Positions 26,561 to 38,793 of a stretch of 64,000 nt of DNA are shown one piece after another. The notes under the pieces are model-generated. The model saw nothing but the letters and a program-made list of their open reading frames with translations. It did not search any database and was not told the DNA's origin. Position numbers and translations under genes: made by a program. Each line of letters begins with the position of its first letter. Position 1 is the first letter of the stretch. The stretch spans positions 7,296,501-7,360,500 of the forward strand of contig NC_092571.1 of assembly GCF_037975245.1 (NCBI RefSeq), written 5' to 3'. The DNA comes from Apostichopus japonicus. Its lineage: Eukaryota > Echinodermata > Holothuroidea > Aspidochirotida > Stichopodidae.

Positions 26561-27044
26561 TAATGCTGTCAAAAAAATATATATGAGAAAGTCATTGAGA
26601 CCAAGTTCTACAATTCTATACTTTATTACAAAAGATAAAAAGTGACAAATGATAAGAAGGCAATATTTTAAAGTTACATTTATCATTTTGGGGATATTTT
26701 CTTCATTTGTTATTTTTTTATTATCGTGTTTGCAAACACCATTATCTTATGACTTTTAACGATAGTTTTAATATCAATAACTTTGGCATGTGATCATCCC
26801 TGATGATCTTAATTCTTCACGTTCTGCAGTTTTGCAGTATTGCAGTATTGCAGTTCTGCAGTAGTAATAAAAATAGTTCTTATCCTTGCAGAAGAATATG
26901 TGGAAAAAGAAAATCGTTGAGGAGTGGTTGGCTGAATTAAGTGGTAGAGAGGATCATCAGACAGCATGCATTACTCCACTATTCTGGGTTGCTGGCTGGT
27001 TTTGTGAGGACAGCACGAACGGAAAATTGTCGGATGGAGATTGG

Positions 27045-27290
27045 CTAGCCTGCACTTGGGAAGGGTTGGCTGGTTGTGTGGTTACAGAAGAGGTTGCGGC
27101 TGGGTATGGGATAAAAAAAGTCAGGTTTCGGAATTGGTGGAAACGCCGGAGCTTGTTGTGTGATGAAAGTTTCTTGGTTTGATGGAGGAGGGTAAAATCC
27201 TGGTAGTGCTGGGACCACCCCTACATGCTGTGGGTAATAAACATGGTTATTAACCACGTCATTATAACTGGGCGGTGCTGGAAAGTTAGT
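27045..27290 (-). other. In-frame extension of the receptor tail after the TAG
   Basis: Eighty-one sense codons continue in frame after the TAG before the next stop. The composition is that of a Pro/Tyr-rich cytoplasmic tail: APPSYNDVV (a PPxY motif that binds WW domains such as NEDD4 ligases), then several Tyr-Pro and Pro-Pro-Pro runs. This suggests the TAG is a recent nonsense change (CAG to TAG would suffice), a polymorphism or a read-through site. Confidence 0.65.
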
Positions 27291-27469
27291 CTAGTTGTGC
27301 TGGCATGCGGGTGGTCCAGCAGGATTATCAGCTCCGCTTATTACAGCAATGATTGGTTGAATACGAACTCTTCCTCTTTTCTCCTTAGATAACCGATAGG
27401 CGACTACAAGACCTATGCCGATTAAGACTGCTACTAATACACATACTATCACAATCCCAGCGATGGTAC
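27291..27469 (-). CDS. SRCR receptor exon 7, membrane span and short tail
   Basis: Acceptor CCCGCCATAG in phase 1. Reads IAGIVIVCVLVAVLIGIGLV as the membrane span, then YRLSKEKRGRVR as the stop-transfer, and about 30 tail residues before TAG at 27291-27293. A minus-strand AATAAA lies at 26717-26722. Confidence 0.8.
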
Positions 27470-30434
27470 CTATGGCGGGAGAAAGCGGAATATATTACGG
27501 ACAAATATATATATGCTGAACTTGAGAAATACATACATGGTTAACTTCAAAAATACATTTTAGACATATTTATATATATGTTTACACATATATATTCCAT
27601 GAAAATTATATTTATTCCCCTAAAGTATATATTTATATATTCTCCAGGCGTACAGAAAGTATTTTCTTAATAACAAATATGTATTTTGTGCAAAAATATA
27701 TATTCTCTTACAGTAAATATTCTGTCAAAAATATATATTCTCTAACACAAAAAATGTTTTTTCTCTCCAAGAATATATTTATTCTCTAAGAGAAAAAAAT
27801 GTATTCTCTAAAGAAATATATATATCCTTTTCAATAAGTATGTCAATTCTGTGACCGAAAAATATTTTTATCTAACAAAAGATATAAATTCTGTGACAGA
27901 AATTTAATATATTCTAAGTTTTTGTTTGTGCAAAAATAAATTTTTATTCTTTGTAGGAAATAATATTTATTCTCTAACAGCAAAGTTCTATTCTGTGCAA
28001 AAATTATATTCTGTAAGAAAAATATATATGCTAAACAAAGTACGGTGCTCTGTGAGTGCCAACTGATATGTTTTGTTTTTCATTAACTTCAGTGACCAGC
28101 TTATTCATTATATTGCTGTTTTCTTCACATCCACTTTCTTTCCGTTGATGTATAGAGTCCTTGCAGAAGTGCAACAAAATAAATGAAAGACTGCGGTTAG
28201 AGAAGAGCAAAAAGTGGATTTTATGCTAAGACTTAGCCTAGTGTATATGATAAGTATGCTGTTTAGAGTAGTCTAACGTTAACATCACACTACCAACTAT
28301 CCTACTAACGCGCTTTTTCTGGACGCCATGATTGCAGTACTGCTGCTATACGTATGTTACCTATGTTTTACCAGGGAGCTGCTACTCTAACAGCTCCCTG
28401 GTTATACGATATGTCAATGGGACTGTTAAGCCAGCTAGATACAGTAGGGTTTGCTGTCGATCGTATCGTCGTAATATCATGTGCAATGTGATGTCGCAAA
28501 ACCACCAACTTTGAACTGCATTTCGGTTCTGAGCAAGGAAGTACATTGTACTTGCACACTTATGGTCAATATAATTAATAAGCTGTTCACTGAAGTTACT
28601 GAAACACCAATATCTCAGTTGGCACTTACAGAGCTCCGTACTTTGTATAGCATATATATTTTTCTTACAGAATATATTTTTCGTACAGAATATAGTTTTC
28701 GCACAGAATAGAGCTTGAATGTTAGAGAAAATATTTATATTTTCCGTCCACACAATACAAATATATTTTTGCATAGAATATAATTTATTCTGTAGAATAT
28801 ATATATTAATTTCTGTAACAGAATTTGTATATTTTGTTAGAGAATTTTTTTTTCTGTGCCAGAATTTCAACACTCGAAAATACGCCCTGTATAGTAAAAC
28901 GTTCCTTTTGGCCACTGCTCACTTCTTCACATTTCAAGGTTATTAGTTTGGAGCGTTAGCCGGTGTGTTACGTAATCAATTTGCCAAGCCTTGCAAAGGA
29001 AACGAACGTGGGAAAGTCACTTGCACAGCTCAACTTTTCTGCGATCTACCGCGAGTGCTTATTAAAATGTCCAAGGCAGGTAAACTGCTACAGCAGTGGT
29101 GCAGGGCGCATTTTCACTCAAATGTATATATTTTTTAGAGAAGATACATTTTTTCTCTTAGAGAATATATATATATTTTTTTCTCTTAGAGAATAAATAT
29201 ATTCTTGGCATAGAAAAATATAAGTTTTGTGTTAGTATATATATCTTTACAGAATATTTATTGTAAGATAATATATATTTTTCTATTAGAGGATAAATAT
29301 AAAATGGCCTAAAAAAAAATTGTGTCAGAGAATATATATTTTATTTTACAGAATATTTGCTGTAAGAGAATATATATTTTTGTTCAGAATACATATTATT
29401 AATTAAGAAAATAATTTCTGTACGCCTGGAGAATATATAAATATATACTTAACAACCATTACATTTATCTTTTGATTGAGAGCAGTTATATAATATAACG
29501 ATTGCCAAACATACTAGATAATATATGCTTTACTTTATCTGTGAAGGACTAAAAGTAAAAGATGTTATATATTAAAAGTATTTGATGGAAACGAAAATAT
29601 TGAACAATTTTACATATTCATGTGCGCAGCAAGGGATTTTTTTTTGGTAGTACAGAGAGGGAAGATATGAATTATACATCTATATTGCACGATGAATTAA
29701 TTAATGTTTGTTTTAATAAACTGCACAAGCCCAAGAGGGTTCATTTGCAAATCATGCATACCGAAATGACTATGGGCCTGCTCTGGTTATCGATTGGCAT
29801 ACACTAGTATGTATCTACAATTATGAACGTATATGTATAAATTCTGTGAAAGAAAGACATGCAAGCAGTCTCTCAAATCTATGTGCTCTATTAAAATTCC
29901 TTAAAGAATATCTCTCTGTCTGAAGAAACCATCTGTCTCACAATAGGCTATTGTAGTATACATTTCCCTACACCAGAAAATGACACCAATGGGATGAATT
30001 TGTTTAAAATTTCCTTCTTTCTGGAGATGATATAATGTTAATATATATGGTGACTACCTCATTGCTTGTTGATTGATAAACTGGCCGCCTCTACTTACTG
30101 TCATCACTGGCATCAGAACTTAATTTGCTGATGTACTTGATTCCTATACACAGAGTTCTTTGCCAAAACTTCACTTTTCATGTTTCTGAAACCTTCCCTC
30201 TTCATAAAGCCATCTCAATTTTTGCCCCACTCTCTGATCCCTTTCGATTTCATCGTTATGTCCTCTTCTTCTTCCCATTCCCCTTCTTTGCCCATCCTTC
30301 CCCATCCTCCCCTTTCCCAGCTTAATCCAAACCGGCAGGGCAGTGTTAATGACAGTAACTTCAATTGAAGTACTGTACCGATTGAGTGAGAGATAAAGGC
30401 TGGAAAAATCTCGTCAAAATTCGCCATTGCTGAG

Positions 30435-30486
<52 letters not shown>

Positions 30487-33400
30487 TACATTGACAGAGT
30501 GACAGTCAGCTATAAACTTTGCGTGACAGTAATTCTCTCACTACGAATGATACTATAATATGTTGTAGCCTTGGTTATGTTTTCTCTGATTACTTACTAA
30601 CACTGGTCGTGTCAGTCAACTATAAACTTTACGTGACAGTAATTCTCTCACTACGAATGATACTATCATATGATGTATAGCCTTAGTTACGTTATCTCTG
30701 ATTACTTACTTTCACTGGTCGTGACTAGACTGAAGCAAGGAATATGAATACTCATATTTCAAGCCCACAAAATATAGATTATTCATCATTCTTACCTCGT
30801 TGTACTGAGAAAACCAACGGCACTTTCATACAACAATGAATATGCATTTCTCTATGTTGTTCATTAAATAATTGTACACATCAAGCCAAGGGAGACTAAA
30901 AGTTAGTACAAATCGTTAACACATCTCCCCCTCTTCCCCTAACCCCCACCCAACCCTCCCCACCGACTCTATCCCACCCCTGGCTACACCACTGACGGAG
31001 TGCTGCAACGCCAGGAAAATGCCCTTCAACACCAAGAGCAATTCTTAGCATGCTACGCTCGCCTAACTCCTATATATGTTACAAAAAGTAAAAAACTAGT
31101 TTGTTACATATCTACCTGACAATAATATAACTTACTGCTAACTTTACATCGAATAGCAACAGTTGTACAATTGTCTCCAAATGTAACGTTATATGTGAAA
31201 CAGTTTCCGAGCTCGTAGTCATCAGATCCACAGGAGAAGCTTACGTCGGAAGGTGGAAAGTTGCCAATTCCAAACTGATCATCATAGTAGATTTCTTCAT
31301 AATCGGAAAAACCAATCTGTTTACATACTGTTGACGCCTCATCTTCGTAAAAGTTTTCGTTGCATAATCTCTCCCACCGAGATCCATCCCAGACTTCTAC
31401 CCTACCTTCGTACCAATTATTGCCAGCTACCAGACGGGGGTAATATGTAACTATGAGAAAAACAAACATGAAGAAAATGGTATTCACGATGAATTTACGG
31501 TGTATGCAGAATACAGACAACGAACGAATGAAATTTAAACCTGAATGTTGTTACTAAAATCATCATTAAACATAACACATCTTATTTTTTGTACAATAAT
31601 CAAACAAAGACTATGTGTGATAGGGTTAGTGGTAACGCTGGACGAACATAGACAGCCAAGAAAAAACAATGATCAACACACTTCCAGAGTTTTAAGACTT
31701 ATACAGATTGTAGCGACTGATCTAACCTGGAATTTGACAATTCACCCATGCGTCTTCTCCATGTTCGCAATCATGCTGATACCAACCATTGTGACCGCAT
31801 TGGGTAAGCATATATTCCGACCCATCACATCTAACGTCGTCCAACATAATAGGACCAGATCCCTCGCCATAGTTGGCGCTACCACCATAGCTGTCAACAG
31901 TAGGGTACCCAAGTTGTCTGCATGCAACCTGGGCGTCGTCCTCTTCCCAATCATCATCACAGACTGTACCCCATTCTCCATAGTGATAGATTTCAATACG
32001 TCCAGAATATACCGAGACACCATCTACAAGTCTTAGGCTGCCGTCGATAGGAGATTCTTTTGATAAAGAGAAAACGATGTCTCAATCTTTATTTAATGAC
32101 ATCCGAATAAAACTTGAGACTACGTGTTGGGTACATTTCCCCGAACGATGTAGTCCCATGAAACACATGTATAACATCTCACTTAACATACTACGACTTC
32201 TAAACTTGTTTTAAACTATCATCGAATATATAAATATCCAAGCTGTTAATGAATAAGTGGGCTCCATGGAAAATTACGTAACCAGAGAATTATTCTTTTG
32301 GACTATTCACCCTTCCTGAAGTATAGAAAATATGAAAATATATATTCGTCCAATAGTTCATCGGGTCCCAAAGCCTTTTTTTATGAGTCTTTAGACCACA
32401 AATGATTCTTTGGCATACAATTTCTTGAGACTTAATAGCTAACTATAGCTCTAGACTTGTTTGTATCCGTTTCATCAATTTGGATTAGATGTTTTGCATA
32501 TACATTACTTGAATAACTCACTACACTACTATAGAAATTGTCGTATTGGGTGTATGTGTATTGTTCGTCTTACTGTCAGTGATACAGGGAAGCGACCGGC
32601 AAAAATGAAAGGACAGAGTTAAAGGGTTTTCTAGAAAAGTAAATGAATTATCCTTTAAATTAGTATAGTTTATGTTAACATACCAAGAGTAGAGCACGTG
32701 AGTGCAGCATCCTGACTGTGGCTACAGCTGGAAGTTGCCCAATTATTGAAATAACAACCTTGCCAGTACCATTCTGTTCCGTTGCAACTAATATTCCCCA
32801 GTATTGGCCCAGATCCTTGACCAAAAAGTACTCCATTGAAATAGGTATCGACACCACTATATCCCAGCTGGCGACATATGACGGCGGCATCTTCAGAGGA
32901 CCAATAGTCATCACAAATGCCCCATTCTCCTAAGTGATAAACCTCCACTCTTCCAGAATTAATAGAGTAACCATTTCTCAGGCGGACATCCCATTCAATA
33001 CCTATTGATACATGATACACAACACTGATAACAAATGTATATGTAAAGAGAAATATTACTTTATAAAGATTGTTCTTCCTGGCAGTAACATTTATGTACT
33101 AAAGAGCAATTCCTTTAACAATGTTTAACAACTTTCACTTAAATGAAAACCAAACCATGACCGTCTAGTTTGTCTTGTTCCTACCAAATCGAATTTTCAC
33201 GTTATTTTACGTTTCACACCTAAAATAGTTTTTATTCTTGAACAGTATAGAGGTTGGCCTGGAATGCATTTATTTTACAACGCTAAGCAGCCTCATATGC
33301 ATATGGGGGACAGCCGATGGATTATGTCTCACATTCCGCGAGTGGCTGTCCGATTTACAGTGTTAGCTCACTTTGAAAGACAACGCTGAAAACGTACCTG

Positions 33401-33973
33401 AAAGACATCTTACACCCACGTCTTCATAGTGTCTACAGTAAGGTGTGTTCCACCCAAAATATGGGCACTGCTGCCAGTGAGCTTCATCTCCATCACAATT
33501 CATTTGTTCCATTATTGGACCATATCCTTCACCAAAGTAAGACTGGTCGTAGAATTCATCCACGTCACTATATCCTAACTGCCTGCAGATAACTTCAGCA
33601 TCTTCTCGTTGCCAATGATCGTCACAAATCGTTCCCCATTCATTGTTATAGAAAATCTCAACTCTGCCTTCAGTTGGCACGGATCCGTCAGCTAGTCGAA
33701 CTCTACCATATTCTGATTTTACAAGGAGAAACTACTAATTTATTGATCCACAATCATGTGTATATATGTTACGGACATTATTCAATTTGCCAATTAGTTT
33801 ATTACTAAATTCACCTTGCAGATTTTTCAGGTGGAAAACCAAATCGTTCTTCAACACAGAAGTAGCCTAGTCACATGGTAAACCTAAATGATTTCTCAAG
33901 TAACAGGTTTTCATATCAATACACCACTTCTTGTCAATTTTTTATAAACAATGCATTAATATAAGGCTAACAG

Positions 33974-34042
<69 letters not shown>

Positions 34043-37000
34043 GCCTTTAAATAGTCTCTGATACTTTACAGCGAGTATTTCTCACATTTGGTGATAACAA
34101 ACTTAAAGTGTGCACCTTGTCAAGTTACGATATACAACGGTGCATGGATTTAAAACTAACAAGGTGTAATCGGGCAGGGGTGGTGGGAGAGGCTGGGGTA
34201 ATCATGTTGCTATTGAAACAGTCACTTCTTTGATAAACTGTTCGTGGTTATGTAGTATCTATCTTGCTGAGTCAAACTTTCATGATTGTAACTAAATATT
34301 ATTTAGGTAGCGTACAGTTTCGAGTCAGAGTTTACTTGATATAGTATACGGACGCAACAAGTTTGGCATTTACTAAGCGGATTAGTAAGCGATGCTATAC
34401 TGCTATGTTGCATGTCGTCAAGGACAAAACTTTGAATTGAATCATTTTCACTCAAATTTCATAAAACAAAGTGACATTGGTAACTTCGAATGCGTGGGCT
34501 TTAAAACATACTGCCAATCTCTAATTACTATTGCAGTTTTGTTATATGTTGTTGCGCATATCAACTCCAGTTGTTCCTACGGTGAAAAGTAATACAAGCT
34601 GAAAGGTAACATTCCATTCGCACGCCATGTTCTCGGTTTTGACATAATGACAATTATAATAAAATAACGTACATCCTCCAGTCATTACAGTCAACACATA
34701 GCTATTTTACAATATTCACTTGCATTCACTTCCACACATTACCCCAGCGTCTTCTGAGTTCACACAGATAACAGTAAGTGAATAAGAAAATTCTTAAATT
34801 TGGAAATAGGTTTATATAGAATAACTAACATACAACTGACATGTCCTACTGAAACCGTGAAACAGCGTCATGTTTTAGGTAAGAATGTTCCTTTACTCTG
34901 GGGCGAGAGTTAACCCCACCTTACCCCAACCCACCGCACCCTTCCAATAAATAAAAGAAACTACGCTACTTAGGTTATTCGACTTGCTTTTCCTGTAACT
35001 GGTCCTATATTTTGCCATGCAGGAAACGCACCAATCACCCACAAAATACCGCATCAAGCAACTTTTATGTTATATTGGGTATAAAATGGTGACGTTACAC
35101 TCTTTGCTATACCGTATACTCTCCTAATAACCAAACTGTCTAATATATCATTGCGTCGGTCACCCTTAACAGTAAATCAGCATTGTAAATAGTTTACCGG
35201 TTAAACATTCTACACCAGCATCCTCCCAGTGAACACAATTGTGCATATACCATCCTTCATTGTAGCAGTACTCCAGTCGTGTCTCGTCACCTACGCATCC
35301 AACTCCATCGAGCAAAATGGGTCCTGTTCCCTGTCCATAGTAAGCTGAGCCACGAGCAGCGACGGCTGATAGAAAGCCTAATTGACGACAAACAACATTG
35401 GCGTCCTGTAATTCCCAAGTGTCGTCACACACTGTTCCCCATTGTTCATTATAGTAGATTTCCACTCTCCCGTAGTAGTAACCACCATCACGAAGGCGAA
35501 CTTGTCCAACAGCTGAGAACAGATGGTACGTATGAAAATTCACTTATTCTTCGTTACTCAAATAACACAAATTGTAATTAGATGTTGCATAGAACGCTTT
35601 ATACTATTGGTGAAATGACTTGCTGATATTACCATGTTTTATTCTGTTCAGTATTTCGTATCTTAGTCGTATCTAGGAGTGTACATAAGAGATCGCATGC
35701 TTAATCCATTTTGTCACTATCCCTTCCAGACCCATGAATTAAGACTCATAACAACTGTAGTTGAATAACGTATGTGATCCCTTTAGTTGCTGATACAATA
35801 GAATTATACTTTTGGTAGCAGTAACATTATACACACCAATTGTGTTTTCTATACATCTATTGCTATACTAGTGCCATCAAGTTATTACTTATCTTGTTCT
35901 TACCCTTCCTCTTCTCATATGAATTATTGTATGAATTACTAAGTGGGCGGACAGCTTGACATGTTAGTCATGTTTGTAGTGAAACAAAACTCGGGGAGAG
36001 ACGTGATACCAGCACGAGCAAGCAATGACTAGTGCTTGTTTTTAGAGACAGATAATAAAAGTTTGATTAACGCTGCAACATTACTTTTGATGACACCATT
36101 TGATTTCGAACGTTAGGGTGAGACAGGTCCGTTCTGGGGAGGGGTATTGCGTCCATGGTCTAGTGGTTAGGGTGTCCACATATAAAGCGTGTCTGTATGT
36201 GCGCGTGCCCTTGCGCATGCGTACTTGTGTGTGCGTGTTGAAATCAGTTTTCTCTTGTTCTCGTTATAGTTTCCCGAATAGGATACATCAGCACAAACGC
36301 CAATTATCCATCTTCATGGAGACAACTAACAGGTGATATATATTTACGTAGTTATTCTCCTACCATACCCGTGTGGACGATACGATCACCTTCATTGTAA
36401 GATTTGAATGGTCAATACATTTTTCTCTCAGAATAGTATTTGCATGTGCATATGGTCTGAAAGTGATTCTGTGCGTTTCGTAAAAGGAAATGCATATACT
36501 GTTTATTTATATAAAAAAATAGAACATATTTTAAGCTGCTTATATGACGAAGCGTGAAAAATGAGGTTTCACCAAGCTAAGTTTGCCCAAAAAAGTTTAA
36601 TTAATTAAGACAGTAGTGATCAGAAGTATCAATAAATGTATCCGCTGAAGACAAATTTCATTCCCATATTCTGTTACGCCATGCCTAGTGGTTTAAACAA
36701 GCGAATGGGAAACGCATTGTAATGCATATTTAGAACCTACGAAGCTCTCCTATAAAAACAAAATGTCTCTAACTAGGCTACTAATAGTACACTATAAGAC
36801 TTGCACTTCTTCCTCTAGTCCTTGTACGCCTACCAACAGTAACAGATCAATTTCTAACTGACGGTCGACGAAACTGATCGAAGGTACAATTTCTCATCTT
36901 TATAAGGAAATAATTTGTAAGGAAATAATAGCTAGTTACTGACTAAAACTAAATTATACCTGTATGTAATTACTATATATATATTGAACATTTAATTTGT

Positions 37001-38731
37001 ACTTATATCTATGTATGCATTCATACACATAAATATATATTTTGTTTTTTCTTTTCTTTTCTTTCTTCAGGGAGTCTTCCACATTGTTAAGCTTTTAAGC
37101 TTTATGGAAGACTTCCGCCCACTTTGTACCTTTGTGGCAAACAAATAAACAAATATTTACTATTTACTATTTATTGTATATTCACTTCAGCAATAATCTC
37201 GCTTCTAAAGTCATATGATATAAAAATAGTTGTCCTGTGATAAAACCTAACGCAGAGTAAGAATTGAGTCGAGGAGAATACAACAGCCTCCCACTATCTA
37301 ACCAGTGGCGGAGCTAGGAGTATTGGTCAGGGGGACGAGAATGGTCTGTAGGGGCGCTTTCGACCCTATCTTAGCGGAGCGCCAGCACAGGTTGGCGCGG
37401 AGCGTACAGAAATGTTTACATACTCCCTAGATCGCCGGAAATGGCCCTTGCTAAATTGCAGATAATGTGACAAATGTCAATAGGTAGATGAGAGCGCAAT
37501 AAAAATTCAATAATCGCGAATAAGTAAAAAGTGGTATTTTCACCACTGAAAAGGGCGCCAGCAGTCCATTTGAGTCCGTCAGGGGGGGGGGGGCATCCGC
37601 CCCTGACTGTATGGACGCTCCGTCACTGTATCTAACAGGATTAGCGTATTTGCAGTATGCAGTATACAGAACGGAATATTGCTGACGGAGATAAATAAAA
37701 ACACGAGGCAGTTAGTTTTATGACCATGAATGTGGGAGAAGCCGACAAAGGCGTATAGATTACAACATGTCAGGTGGCTATCAAGTGTACATATTAAGTC
37801 GAATGTGGAATATGAAACTAAAACATGAATATTTTGCATGTGATATACCGGTGACACCGACGCTGTTTCGTGTTACATAATTCATTACTAACTTCACATC
37901 TTGCTATTGTAATGCGAACCGTTTTTACGCCTTTTCCGTTAGTTTTAACAACTATCACTGACACTTTCCAGTCATTAAATGACACATTTCATTCACAAAT
38001 AACACCCTTGGTACATTGAAACATAAAGAAAAACACTAATAACTAAATTAACTGTAATGTGGCTATTTGGTGTCGTTTGTAGCCAAACTGAACACGCAGA
38101 CAATCGTTTTGTAATGTTGGTGCCTTAATGTGTCAGTGAAATGAATACGCATAATGAACGAAAAAGATAACACAAAATATAAAACACTATATACCTTCCT
38201 ATATCAAGGTACCAAAGCACATCTCACTTCATAAAGATTACTGGAGGATCATATAGCCTACATTGTGAGCATGGCAGGTTTGGTACTAAAGCCAACAAAT
38301 TATATACAGTAAAACGTCTTTGGTGGTTCAACACTGAGACACACCAGAATATATTCCATGCCTTAACGGCCGGACAACGAGGATTCCACTTACTACACTT
38401 TATCATAACGCATGCACTAGATTAGCCTAAGCTCTTTGATATTCGATCTGCTTTTGAGAATAGGCTAAATCATACACTTAGTAACCAGACGGTATTGATC
38501 GAGAAACTGGTGGAAAGTGATATATGATTATACAAAGCTGCGATTTCCCTTAGGGCTATTACTTTTCATATTAATGTGGTGAAACCTTTCCAAACACTCT
38601 CCGTAAGCTAGAAAGCAAAAAATAATCATTTAAAAATTAAGGAAGTATGTGTCACCTTGGTCAGATACGACATCACCACTCAATATAAGTATTCCACATA
38701 ATATAAACGATACACTTCTCATGATATCCAT
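27291..38731 (-). CDS. SRCR receptor: signal peptide, five SRCR domains, one membrane span (gene model)
   Basis: Seven minus-strand exons (38656-38731, 35198-35512, 33398-33712, 32684-33001, 31727-32056, 31136-31450, 27291-27469) join in phase 1 at every junction. They give 1,848 coding bases: 615 residues and a TAG stop. The order is signal peptide, five scavenger receptor cysteine-rich domains and a membrane span, so the protein should be a surface receptor with an SRCR ectodomain. Such receptors bind microbial or polyanionic ligands; the family is greatly expanded in echinoderms. Each SRCR exon has six cysteines, the WGxxCDDxW motif (altered in the fifth), the CRQLG motif and GxGPIxL-type segments. 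An in-frame extension follows the TAG. The model is from splice signals and phase, with no transcript evidence. Confidence 0.85.
27624..29449. mobile_element. Foldback element with long inverted arms in the receptor's last intron
   Basis: Ends AGTATATATTTATATATTCT and its reverse complement, followed inside by CCAGGCGTACAGAAA on one side and TTTCTGTACGCCTGG on the other. The outer flanks share TAA (27621-27623 and 29450-29452), as for Harbinger-type insertions. Arms of roughly 0.4 and 0.8 kb are made of degenerate AGAGAATATATAT-type repeats. Their inner ends (28036-28067 and 28617-28646) are again inverted copies around AAGTACGG-GCTCTGT. The central 0.55 kb is unique with no transposase domain; the 177-codon minus frame there is an artefact. 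Confidence 0.75.
29453..31135. other. Receptor intron sequence with a tandem duplication
   Basis: Contains a TA run at 30438-30490 and two copies of about 113 bp (30500-30612 and 30613-30725) sharing TATAAACTTTNCGTGACAGT and TCTCACTACGAATGATACTA. No coding signal. Confidence 0.7.
31136..31450 (-). CDS. SRCR receptor exon 6, divergent SRCR domain 5
   Basis: Acceptor TTTTTCTCATAG, donor GTAAGT, 315 bp, phase 1-1. It keeps six cysteines (RLCNENF, TVCKQIGF, FSC, GNC, NC, RC) but loses the usual CDDxW and most of the GPIxL segment. It is the membrane-proximal and most diverged domain. Confidence 0.85.
31727..32056 (-). CDS. SRCR receptor exon 5, SRCR domain 4
   Basis: Acceptor ATCAAAAG, donor GTTAGA, 330 bp, phase 1-1. 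Reads SLRLVDG, IEIYHYGEWGTVCDDDW, VACRQLGY and GSGPIMLDDVRC, six cysteines. The true frame has no early methionine, so open-frame searches instead report longer antisense and off-frame reading frames here. The acceptor is purine-rich and weaker than the others. Confidence 0.88.
32684..33001 (-). CDS. SRCR receptor exon 4, SRCR domain 3
   Basis: Acceptor TATCAATAG, donor GTATGT, 318 bp, phase 1-1. Contains VRLRNGY, VEVYHLGEWGICDDYW, VICRQLGYSG and GSGPILGNISC, six cysteines. It lacks one residue between the conserved Gly and Cys of the WGTxC motif. Confidence 0.9.
33398..33712 (-). CDS. SRCR receptor exon 3, SRCR domain 2
   Basis: Acceptor AAAATCAG, donor GTACGT, 315 bp, phase 1-1. Contains VRLADGS, VEIFYNNEWGTICDDHW, VICRQLGY and GYGPIMEQMNC, six cysteines. 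The domain begins about ten codons upstream of its first in-frame methionine. Confidence 0.92.
33975..34041. repeat. TA microsatellite in receptor intron
   Basis: About 65 bp of pure TA between SRCR exons 2 and 3. The remaining intron sequence up to 35197 shows nothing else. Confidence 0.95.
35198..35512 (-). CDS. SRCR receptor exon 2, SRCR domain 1
   Basis: Between CTGTTCTCAG and GTAAAC, 315 bp, phase 1-1. Reads VRLRDGG, GRVEIYYNEQWGTVCDDTW, VVCRQLGF and GTGPILLDGVGC. It has six cysteines, and it is the best match to the SRCR consensus of the five. Confidence 0.92.
36151..36190 (+). repeat. tRNA-derived SINE head
   Basis: GGTCTAGTGGTTAGGGTGTC looks like the D-arm and A box of a tRNA, but no B box or acceptor stem follows. 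The next bases, ACATATAAAG, match the same point of the SINE at 57.9 kb, so this is a truncated SINE, not a tRNA gene. Confidence 0.5.
37068..37156 (+). mobile_element. LINE 3' tail relic
   Basis: Matches the 3' end of the LINE at 23.1-25.8 kb: GGGAGTCTTCCACATTGTTAA, then CTTTATGGAAGACTTCCGCC and an A-rich AACAAATAAACAAAT tail. GAGTCTTCC and GGAAGACTT can pair as a stem. It is a severely 5'-truncated copy in the receptor's first intron. Confidence 0.7.
37303..37628. mobile_element. hAT-type MITE, 326 bp
   Basis: Ends CAGTGGCGGAGC and GCTCCGTCACTG, perfect 8-bp target duplication TATCTAAC (37295-37302 and 37629-37636). A G run and CCGCCCCTGAC lie near the right end. A second copy with its own duplication is at 45602-45978. 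Inserted in intron 1 of the SRCR receptor. Confidence 0.92.
38656..38731 (-). CDS. SRCR receptor exon 1, signal peptide
   Basis: Reads MDIMRSVSFILCGILILSG and DVVSDQ, then a GTGACA donor in phase 1. A short basic start, a hydrophobic core and small residues before the predicted cleavage fit a secretory signal peptide. A second ATG three codons in could also serve. Confidence 0.75.
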
Positions 38732-38755
38732 GATGACGGAATAAATATAACGTTT

Positions 38756-38793
<38 letters not shown>

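Noticed and set aside
28382-28915. 177-codon minus-strand frame
   Set aside because: It lies across the loop and arm of the foldback element and has no domain-like features.
31545-32036. 163-codon plus-strand frame
   Set aside because: It is antisense to SRCR exon 5, whose minus-strand reading has all domain motifs and splice phases.
36151-36190. tRNA gene
   Set aside because: Only an A-box-like segment is present; no anticodon arm, B box or acceptor stem follows.
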